Positions 57,244 to 64,000 of a stretch of 64,000 bases of DNA are shown here, one piece after another; positions within the stretch are counted from its first letter, which is position 1; each line of letters starts with the position of its first letter. Position numbers and translations under genes: made by a program. The stretch is from NCBI GenBank assembly GCA_963770275.1, contig CAVYPD010000035.1:124001-188000 (forward strand), written 5' to 3'. Source of the DNA: Roseiarcus sp963770275. Lineage in GTDB: Bacteria > Pseudomonadota > Alphaproteobacteria > Rhizobiales > Beijerinckiaceae. The notes under the pieces are model-generated. The model was given only the letters and a program-made list of their open reading frames with translations. It was not told where the DNA came from and searched no databases.

Positions 57244-59909
57244 TCAGTCCAAGATTTCCAGCCAATGCAAGCGGCCCGCGTCGATCGCCGGCGACGAGGC
57301 GATTGGACGCGAAAGCGACGAGCGCAATGACGGGCGCGTCGAGTTCGAGGCGAAGCCGGCGATCTCAGCGCCCGGTCACCACATCCCACAGTCGGATCGT
57401 GTTGTCCCTCCGAGCCGGAGGCGAGCCGCCCGTCCGGCAGCAGGCAGAGGGCCAGGACCCCACTCGTATGCCCCTCGAGGCGGGCGGTCTCGGTCCCGTC
57501 GCCACATCCCACAGTCGGATTGTGTTGTCATAGGAGCCGGAGGCGAGCCGCCCGTCCGGCAGCAGGCAAAGGGCCAGAGGCCCATCCATATGTCCCTTCG
57601 AGGCGGTCCGTCTCGGCGCCGGTGGCCACATCCCACAATCGGATCGTTTTGGCATAGGAGCCCGAGGCGAGCCGCCCGTCCGGCAGCAGGCAAAGGGCCG
57701 AACCTCATTCGTATGCCCTTCGAGGCGGGCGGTCTCGGTCTCGGTCGCCACATCCCACAACCGGATCGTTTTGTCATACGAGCCCGAGGCGAGCCGCCCG
57801 TCCGGCAGCAGGCAAAGGGCTAGAACCCCATTCGTATGCCCCTCGAGGCGGGCGGTCTCGGCCCCGGTCGCCACATCCCACAGCCGGATCGTGTTGTCCT
57901 CGAGCCGGAGGCGAGCCGCCCGTCCGGCAGCAGGCAAAGGGCCAGAACCCCATCCGTATGCCCCTCAAGGCGGGCGGTCTCGGCTCCGGGTGGAGTGAGA
58001 CTCGCGCGCCGGGGAACGATCGCGGGACGAGCGATGAGCGACACGCGCCTTCTCAACGAATTCCTGGCAGACCAGCCGTCTCGAAATGTGCGAGACGATC
58101 CGCCAACTGCACCGGCAGTCTGGCGCGCGATCGCGGGCGAGAATCCCGCTGATCAACCGCAACGTTCTGCCGATGAGGTTTTGCGCTTCGCCCTGGCTAT
58201 AAAGCTGGTAGTCGGAAACAGAGAGCTTGGGGACTGCGGTGGCGTCAAGCTTCGCCTTGAGCCAGCCGGGATCGAGCAGCAGCGCGTCGAGCTTCTCGCG
58301 CTCGCCCGCCTCGGCGAGGTGGTGCGGAAGGTAGAGGTAGAAGTAGCGGCGGGTTCGCGCGTCGACGTCCGCGCTCGGCGGCGCCGTCGAGCGCCGCGAC
58401 GAGTTGCTTGTGCTGCGCGACGAGGCCGTCCTTCCCGGCCCGGTCGCGCAGGAAGTGACGGGCTGTGTCGTGCAGCCGGAAGAAGCGCGCTGATCCCAGA
58501 TCGACGCTCGAGCAGCAGCGACAGATCGAACAGCTCTGCCAAGCAGATCGTCGGTCTCGAAATCCTCAAGTCCGCCCGGTGCGCGCCCACAGGCGCGCAA
58601 CAACGCCGATCGGAATTTCGGCATCCTCTGGAAAGACGGCCAAGCTCGCCAAAGCGTACGCCGCTCGGGTTCGGGCTCGGACAGCCGTTCGAGGCTGACG
58701 TCGATCGTTCGAGCGCGACCGCCTTGGCGCGATCTGCGTCTCGTCGCGCGGATCGAACGCGACAAGCGCCCTCATCGTCGAGTCGCTCGTTCACGTCGGC
58801 GATTGCCGATCGGCAGCGGCTCGTTCGCCGTTGACGACGACGTGCGCAGGAAGCCGTTGACGATCTTTAGGAGCAGCGGCCATTCGCCGAGGCGCGCGGC
58901 AAGCCTTGTCGAGGCTCGCGCGTTCGCGCGTAACCTGATCCGGCGGCAGGCCGGCGGACGAGCAGGCTGAGCGCCTCGCCGCCCGCATCGCGTCGACCGG
59001 CTGGCGAACAGCCGATCGCTGGCAGAACGCTGTCGATGCGGGTCGTCACCAGCCGGACGCAGTTCGGTCCGCCTTGCAGGAACGGCCTCAGGTCCTGCTC
59101 GCGCCAGACGTCGTCGACGATCAACAGGATGCGGCGATCGCTGAGCGTCTCGCCGAGCTTAGCGGCGGCAGCGTTGATCGTCTCCAGGCCGGGCCGCTCG
59201 CCGGTGAGCAGCTCGATCGAGGTCAGCAAGGATCGACGAGCAGTCGCTCCGGCTTCTCGCCGAGTTCGGCCCACAGGATGCCGTCGAAATAGGCGTCCTG
59301 AATGTCGGGATCGTGGGCGAGCGCCTTGGCGAGCGTCGTCTTGCCGTAGCCCGCCGGCGCCCTTGAGCGCCGCGGTGATCCCGGCGACGGCGTCGCCTTT
59401 CGGCGTCGAGGAGCTGCTGCCTTGAGCGCGTCGAACTCCTTCGGGCGGGCGACGAAATCGGGCGGCGGCTCCGGCGCCATCATCGGCACGCGTTTCTGCC
59501 GGCTGTCGGCTTCGAGGACGCGGATCAGCGTCGTCTGACTGCTCGACGAGGTCGAGGTCGTAAATCTGGCCGAGCCAGCGCGGCAGCTTGCCAAGGTCGC
59601 CGAGCGCCCGGCCCCTTGACCGGAGCAGACGGTCTTTCCCTCCTGCCGCGCGAGGCGGATTTCGCGGCGACGACCGGGCTCGCGAGCGAGGCCGGGGTGA
59701 CGACGAGAATGAAATGCTGGAGCGCTTTCGATCTCAGCGCCTCTCGATCTGGGTCCACCAGTCCTCGCCGCCCTCGAGCGCGACGATGATCCTGCCAGAC
59801 GGAGAGATCTGCGTTCTCAAGCGAGCCGCCGCGGAGCTGACGCGGCGAACTCCGCGCCGTCCTTGCGCGAATAGGAGATGAAGGTCCGGCCCTGAGTTCC
59901 GGCGCTCAT
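57244..59909 (-). pseudogene. TIR - NB-ARC (STAND/NLR-like) - WD40 repeat protein, many frameshifts
   Basis: On the minus strand, pieces of all three frames line up in one order over about 2.67 kb (about 888 codons). TIR domain: GRTFISYSRKDGAEFAA from ATG 59909, EGGEDWWTQIER, LQHFILVVTPASLASPVV (to about 59560). NB-ARC: FVARPKEFDALK, P-loop GYGKTTLAKALAH (about 59340), ILLIVDDVW (about 59110), RLVTTRID. A winged/helical arm follows (SLERLSEPE, RYFYLYLPHHLAEAGE, LISGILARD). Then SLTPPGAETARLEGHT leads into five or six WD40 repeats, ending GRLHWLEILD at a TGA (57244-57246). Such proteins resemble eukaryotic NLRs and bacterial antiphage STAND sensors. No single frame is open, so as given it cannot be translated. 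Confidence 0.75.
57418..58000. repeat. tandem WD40 DNA repeats, about 122-base period
   Basis: GAGGCGAGCCGCC starts repeat units at 57418, 57540, 57664, 57786 and 57908 (spacings 122, 124, 122, 122). Each encodes, on the minus strand, one WD40 blade: TARLEGHTNGVLALCLLPDG, then RLASGSYDNTIRLWDVATG. A 41-residue blade needs 123 bases, so almost every unit carries a net one-base error. Units are highly similar at DNA level, implying recent expansion or gene conversion. Confidence 0.85.
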
Positions 59910-60019
59910 GAGAAATGTCCGACCGCCCGCTCCGGACACTCCTACGCACGTTTGATGCAGCCGCAACGGCGCGGCTGCAGTGAAATCGCCGTCGTCAGGC
60001 GCTGCGGGTTCACCCCAGA

Positions 60020-60138
60020 CGCATGCGCAAACTCAAGCGTCCGCGTCCAGGCGAGCTTGGCGCTCGGCGCGTCGTAGCTGTCCCGTGGTTGCGGTTGAAG
60101 CCGTGATCCGCGGGATAGATGTGGACCTCGGCGTGAAC
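60020..60138 (-). pseudogene. truncated duplicate of the dienelactone hydrolase 3' end
   Basis: This stretch closely repeats the last about 40 codons of the hydrolase at 61101-61766 in the same orientation. ACTCAAGCG, then CGCGTCCAGGCGAGCTTGG, then CGCTCGGCGCGTCGTAGCTG, and later GATAGATGTGGACCTCG are shared with 61126-61230. The copy has small indels and no start or stop of its own. It lies 110 bases from the STAND gene start and about 1 kb from the intact gene. It is a remnant, not an active gene. Confidence 0.75.
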
Positions 60139-60327
60139 GTAATTACAAAGAAGACGAGCCTTATCTTCAAGGGCTGCGAAGTCCTTTACCCGCCGTAGTC
60201 CGTCAGTGACGCAAAGGCCATTTGTTAAACCCGCCGTCTATTTTGCAAACGACTAAATTGCACCCTCGCCTCGACGCTACGAGTTTGCTAGAAAGCTATG
60301 TCCTAATTGATTCTCAGGCTTCGCACG

Positions 60328-60537
60328 ATGGAAATTGCTGTCTGGGTTATTGTCGTTCTACTTGGCGCCGTCGTCTATATCGTCTGGCATGGTTCCAAGT
60401 TCGCTTGCGATCAACGCCAAAGCACTATGGCCACTCTATCGAGTCTCGGCGACACCCATAGGCTCGGTTACCAGGGGCTCACGCTCGTAGTGCAACGCAT
60501 TGAGCAGCGGGTTAAGCTACTGGAGGACCGGCGGTGA
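60328..60537 (+). CDS. possible small membrane protein
   Basis: ATG 60328 opens a 69-residue frame beginning MEIAVWVIVVLLGAVVYIVW, one membrane helix. A polar tail with a weak coiled-coil pattern follows (LTLVVQRIEQRVKLLEDRR). The ribosome site is weak. Base composition is lower in GC than the neighbours. It lies in the otherwise empty region between the STAND gene and the hydrolase. It may be real or chance. Confidence 0.35.
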   Translation: MEIAVWVIVVLLGAVVYIVWHGSKFACDQRQSTMATLSSLGDTHRLGYQGLTLVVQRIEQRVKLLEDRR

Positions 60538-61100
60538 CCTGAGCCCAAGGCCTGCCACTGGCCGATCAAGCAGGCGGCTCTCCGCGTCGGTTTTAGACCG
60601 ACGGTGTCGGAAAAGCGCGCCACTCGCGATGGTTTTCGCCGCGAAATGCAGTTGTATTGCGCTCCGAGTCGAGCGTGACGATTGATCCTGAAGAAGAGGC
60701 TGTCGAGGCTAGCTGTTCAGCGCCGTGCGTCCGGCGGCGCCCAGGCGTGGCTCACGCCGTCCGCCGAGCCTCGAACCTATGACGCCGAGCGGACGGACAC
60801 TCTAGGCGGGAACGCAGAAATGTGGAGAGAATTATTTGCTAAAACAGAATTTCTGTGCTAGGCTTTCTCCTTCGACCGATCAGCCGCCTGGGCCGGCTGC
60901 AGGGAGAGAGAGTGAGAGAGTCATTACCGGCTTGGGACGTGTTTATGGATCAAGCCGAGGAGGACAGATTTTTTTATTTGGATTCGCTCTAACCCCTTGA
61001 AAAGGCCCGATTCCACCAAAGGAATCCAAGGAAATGCAAGCCTTTTTCCTTGGATTTCCTTGGATTCTCTTGCATTGATTTGGCGGCGCCGGGACGCCCG
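60538..61100. other. 563-base AT-rich gap with an inverted repeat
   Basis: No convincing gene is seen. AATCCAAGGAAA (61023-61034) pairs exactly with TTTCCTTGGATT at 61045-61056, and the same right arm recurs at 61055-61066. This hairpin lies 44 bases past the hydrolase stop and could act as its terminator or be the edge of an inserted segment. A GA-rich simple run lies at 60901-60920. Confidence 0.5.
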
Positions 61101-61766
61101 TTACCCCACGTGCTTCTTCAAGAACTCAAGCGTTCGCGTCCAGGCGAGCTTGGCGCTCGGCGCGTCGTAGCTGTCACGCTGCTCGCAGTTGAATGCGTGA
61201 TCGGCCGGATAGATGTGGACCTCGACGTCCGGATGGGCGGCGGCCACCTCTTTCACCCCGGCGACGGGGATATGCTGGTCCTTCTCGCCGAAATGGAGGA
61301 GCGTCGGGACCTTGGGCTTCAAGTCCTTGAGCCCGATGATCCCGCCACCGTAGTAGCCGACCGCGGCGCTCAAGCCCGAAAGCTGGCCGGCCGCTCCCCA
61401 GGCGACCGTGCCGCCGAGGCAGTAGCCGACCACGCCGACCTTGCCGCCTTCCTTGGCGACCGCGATCGCCGCGGCGACGTCGCGCAGCATCTGCTCGCGA
61501 TCGACCGTGTTCATGATCGCGATGCCGCGCTCTCTCGATTGCGGGTCGTAGCCGACGTCAAACTTCGGCTCGACATGCTCGAAGATGCCGGGCGCGACCG
61601 CGAGATAGCCCTCGGCGGCGAAACGGTCCGCGACCGACCGAATGTGCGAATTGACGCCAAAGATCTCCTGGATGACGACGATGCCACCGCGCGGTTTTCC
61701 CGAGGGATCGGCGCGCCAGGCTCGAATCGGGCCTGCTCCTTCCGGCTTCAATTCAATCCAGGCCAT
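61101..61766 (-). CDS. dienelactone hydrolase-family protein
   Basis: A 221-residue alpha/beta hydrolase. VVIQEIFGVNSHIRSVADRFA is the family opening, GYCLGGTVAW carries the catalytic cysteine, HFGEKDQHIP the aspartate, and YPADHAFNC the histidine. Dienelactone hydrolases open dienelactones from chloroaromatic breakdown; many genome copies act on other small esters. It is downstream of the EamA transporter gene by 27 bases, probably in one leftward operon. A truncated duplicate of its 3' end lies at 60020-60138. Confidence 0.92.
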   Translation of the reverse strand: MAWIELKPEGAGPIRAWRADPSGKPRGGIVVIQEIFGVNSHIRSVADRFAAEGYLAVAPGIFEHVEPKFDVGYDPQSRERGIAIMNTVDREQMLRDVAAAIAVAKEGGKVGVVGYCLGGTVAWGAAGQLSGLSAAVGYYGGGIIGLKDLKPKVPTLLHFGEKDQHIPVAGVKEVAAAHPDVEVHIYPADHAFNCEQRDSYDAPSAKLAWTRTLEFLKKHVG

Positions 61767-61793
61767 CTCGATCTCCTCGGGTTTGAACGGCGC

Positions 61794-62726
61794 TTAACGT
61801 TGAGCGGCCGCCGAGCTTCTTTGGGCAATGGCGATGCCCCCGACAACTAACAAGAGCGCGAGGACATGATAGAGGGCGAACGGCTCGCCCAAGATAACAA
61901 CCGCCATGATGGCGCCGAACACCGGCACGAGATTGACGAACACACCGGCGCGGCCCGGTCCGATCAGTTCGACCCCGCGCATGAACATGAGCTGCGAGAT
62001 GAAGGCCGGTCCAAGCGCCACAAAGGCCAGCGTCATGAGGCCGCCCCAAGTCTGCCAGACGAACCCGCCAGACATGATCTCCCAGATCATCAGTGGAACG
62101 GAGGTGATGAAGGCGGCGAGCGCCATAGCCGCCAGCATGCTGACCCCAGATACGTGGGGGCGCTGGCGAAGGCCGATCGTGTAGCCCGCATAGAGCACTG
62201 CCGCCACGAACATCATGACGTCGCCGCTATTGAAGGCGAGCGCTATGAGCCTTGCCAGATCGCCTTGCGCGGCGATCACGCCCACGCCAATCATGGTGAT
62301 GACAGCGCCAAGCGCCTGCAGGGCGGTGAACCGCACCCCGAGGAAAACCCGGGCTCCCAGCAGAACCAGCGCAGGAATGGCGCCTTGGATGATGGAGAGA
62401 TTGAGCGCGCTCGTATGATGCGCGGCGCCATAGAAGAGCGCATTGAAGGCCGTGTATCCCGCAGCCCCCATCACCGCGAGATAGACCCAGCGGGCGCGCA
62501 GGGCCGGCCAGTCCTGCCGCAGCGAATCGCGGGCGGTGATGAGAATGGGAATCAGCGCCACCGCCCATCGCAGGCAGGTCAGAGTCATCGGCCCGATCTG
62601 ACCGACCGCCAACCGACCGACGATCGAGTGGGCGGCCCAGATCAGCGTGGTCAAAACCAGCAAGAGGATCGGGTTGGCCCAGACCGATTGCATGAGCCCG
62701 GTCCTTGGCGCGGTCGCGTCGGTCAT
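61794..62726 (-). CDS. EamA/DMT-family transporter
   Basis: A 310-residue membrane protein with about ten hydrophobic helices in two repeated halves, each about 140 residues. Residues FNALFYGAAHHTSALNLSIIQG and PVFGAIMAVVILGE are typical of the end of each EamA repeat. It is a drug/metabolite-superfamily carrier, probably an exporter of small metabolites or amino acids. Substrate cannot be inferred. It is followed by the dienelactone hydrolase gene. Confidence 0.92.
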   Translation of the reverse strand: MTDATAPRTGLMQSVWANPILLLVLTTLIWAAHSIVGRLAVGQIGPMTLTCLRWAVALIPILITARDSLRQDWPALRARWVYLAVMGAAGYTAFNALFYGAAHHTSALNLSIIQGAIPALVLLGARVFLGVRFTALQALGAVITMIGVGVIAAQGDLARLIALAFNSGDVMMFVAAVLYAGYTIGLRQRPHVSGVSMLAAMALAAFITSVPLMIWEIMSGGFVWQTWGGLMTLAFVALGPAFISQLMFMRGVELIGPGRAGVFVNLVPVFGAIMAVVILGEPFALYHVLALLLVVGGIAIAQRSSAAAQR

Positions 62727-62871
62727 GAATGTCTTCGAGGGCTTCGAGGATCACCCGAAATTCACGTTTCGGCTGGAAGCAGGCCGGGGTGAGAACGGGA
62801 CTGGGCGCCGAAATAGGCTCAGCCGGGACGGAAGGCAAATTCGTGGAAGGGCAGAGGCGAAAAGGATCGGT

Positions 62872-63330
62872 TCAAACGAGGCGCATCTGACCCGCCCTCC
62901 GGCGGCTTAGGGCTATCGTAGGCCTTGCTGAGATGCGTTGTGCAGGCTCTGGAAAATCCCAAGGTTTTAGCTCGATCGGCGCGCCATGCGGCGTGCGGCC
63001 CGCAGCGTGGTCCCAGGCGTCGCGGTAGCGATGCAGGGTTGCAGCCGATGCAACGCCTTTCTCCGCGACTAAGTGCTCCAGTGTGGCCAGCCAATGCCGG
63101 TAATAAGTCTCACCGGTGTCGGCGTCACCGGCCGCCTGCGCTCGCTTGATCTGAGCGGCCAGCGCGGCCGCCCATTCTTTCCAGGTAAACACGCCGCGAG
63201 CGTGCAGCGCCACCGCCATGGCGAAAGCCTGCGCCTCCCAAGGTTCGCGGAATGTCGGTCCCTCCTGATCGCGAGGGATGCCAGGCACTGCGGTTGTTGC
63301 CGCTATTCCTGCCTGCGCATCGAGCGCCAT
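62872..63330 (-). CDS. nitrile hydratase accessory (activator) protein
   Basis: The start at 63330 overlaps the beta-subunit stop (TAATG). The 152-residue protein has the activator family pattern PGIPRDQEGPTFREPWEAQAFAMAVALHARGVFTWKEWAAAL and YYRHWLATLEHLV, which also resembles the N-terminal part of the beta subunit. It delivers the metal or helps oxidise the active-site cysteines of the alpha subunit. A longer frame upstream has no support. Confidence 0.9.
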   Translation of the reverse strand: MALDAQAGIAATTAVPGIPRDQEGPTFREPWEAQAFAMAVALHARGVFTWKEWAAALAAQIKRAQAAGDADTGETYYRHWLATLEHLVAEKGVASAATLHRYRDAWDHAAGRTPHGAPIELKPWDFPEPAQRISARPTIALSRRRAGQMRLV

Positions 63331-63989
63331 TATGCTGGCTCCAGATAGCTGTCCCACGCATCGACCGAAATCGTCACGTTGGCGTCGCCATCCTTGCCCC
63401 ACAGCTCCCCGCCATCGAATTTGACCGTATAGAGCCATTGCGGGTCTTCGCCCTTACCGATGGCATTGCTGTCGGGAAAGACGTGAGCGCCATGAAGCAG
63501 TTCGATTACGCCGACATGACCGCGGACATAGTGCGGCAGCCTTGTGTGAGTGGGCGGATTGATCGTCTTCATCCGAACGCGATCGCCCACCGCAAAGCGC
63601 GCCGGCTGCGTTGATTCACGCCCGGACGCGCCGGCCCTGCTGCGGAGCGTCTCCGCCACCTCACTGGCCTTCAGCACCGCTACGCTTTTCTGCGGAAGCC
63701 TGATCTGGCCGGTGTCGATCTCGTCGGGCGCAACCAGATCGCGATCCGCCAACAGCCGTTCGAGGCCGGAGAGCCAGATCTGAAAATAGGTCTTGCTGAG
63801 ATAGTCTTCGCGCGACAGATTTTCGCGGGCGAACCGCGACATGTCGATATTCCATTTCCCTGGTTTCGACATCGCCAATGTCATCGCGAAAACGCGGCCT
63901 TCCCACTCGGCGTGAAATACTGGGTCGTTGGTTTCGGGCATCACAGGGCCAAACCCCAGTACGCCGCCCATATCCTGCGCGCCGTCCAT
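63330..63989 (-). CDS. nthB: nitrile hydratase beta subunit
   Basis: The start at 63989 (MDGAQDMGGVLGFGPV) follows GAGGTGG and matches the family; a GTG at 63992 is an alternative. 219 residues, with an SH3-like C-terminal barrel (FAVGDRVRMKTINPPTHTRLPHYVRGHVGVI, LYTVKFDGGELWG). With the alpha subunit, presumably just outside the window, it hydrates nitriles to amides. The metal cofactor is set by the alpha subunit and cannot be read here. Confidence 0.94.
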   Translation of the reverse strand: MDGAQDMGGVLGFGPVMPETNDPVFHAEWEGRVFAMTLAMSKPGKWNIDMSRFARENLSREDYLSKTYFQIWLSGLERLLADRDLVAPDEIDTGQIRLPQKSVAVLKASEVAETLRSRAGASGRESTQPARFAVGDRVRMKTINPPTHTRLPHYVRGHVGVIELLHGAHVFPDSNAIGKGEDPQWLYTVKFDGGELWGKDGDANVTISVDAWDSYLEPA

Positions 63990-64000
63990 CACGCCACCTC

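Noticed and set aside
57418..58000. CRISPR-like array (regular repeats of about 122 bases)
   Set aside because: Units are too long and are similar over their whole length with no unique spacers; they encode WD40 blades.

Overview
The window reads as GC-rich chromosomal DNA of an alphaproteobacterium, most likely order Hyphomicrobiales. This rests on gene content: rsfS-rlmH-envC-ctpA, a DUF1674/SdhAF4 protein, a DUF1194 protein, an S1C-like PDZ protein, and palindromic intergenic repeats of the kind common in that order. Genus cannot be fixed from the sequence alone.

Positions 1-30.5 kb are accessory metabolism. After the tail of a ModA-like binding protein comes a branched-chain-type (Liv) ABC transporter with a fused LivM-LivG protein and a divergent binding protein (0.3-5.6 kb). 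Next is a catabolic cluster (5.6-14.6 kb): three metallo-beta-lactamase-fold hydrolases, a 3-hydroxyisobutyrate-dehydrogenase-like enzyme, a carboxymuconolactone-decarboxylase-family protein, an aldehyde dehydrogenase, an MmgE/PrpD protein, a LysR regulator and an unrecognised 150-residue protein. From 14.8 to 30.5 kb there are two ribose-type ABC transporters. They surround a Gfo/Idh/MocA oxidoreductase, a split Tm-1-like pair (UPF0261 plus PEP-hydrolase-like TIM barrel), a GntR regulator coupled to a MetE-like protein, and an SDR. The substrates cannot be named from sequence. A tRNA-Arg(CCU) at 31.2 kb has its 3' end facing this block, as at the edge of a genomic island.

Positions 31.3-56.8 kb are mostly core genes: an SNase-like protein, an M48 protease, RdgB, dTDP-L-rhamnose synthesis (rfbC-rfbD-rfbB-rfbA), an esterase, a DNA-3-methyladenine glycosylase, GluQRS, an M23 peptidase, a GST, rsfS-rlmH-envC-ctpA-ctpA, purH, rsmB and sdhAF4. 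Between purH and rsmB lie three tandem paralogous genes for 81-residue secreted proteins of unknown function.

Positions 57.2-59.9 kb hold a badly frameshifted TIR-NB-ARC-WD40 (NLR-like STAND) gene. It is followed by a truncated duplicate of a dienelactone hydrolase 3' end, the intact hydrolase, an EamA transporter and, at the right edge, a nitrile hydratase beta subunit with its activator.

Many conserved genes (purH, rfbA, ctpA-2, envC, M23, GST, the M48 gene, sdhAF4 and others) are broken by single-base indels. Most are one extra base in a short homopolymer. The simplest reading is uncorrected sequencing error rather than decay, so frameshifted genes are annotated as whole loci.
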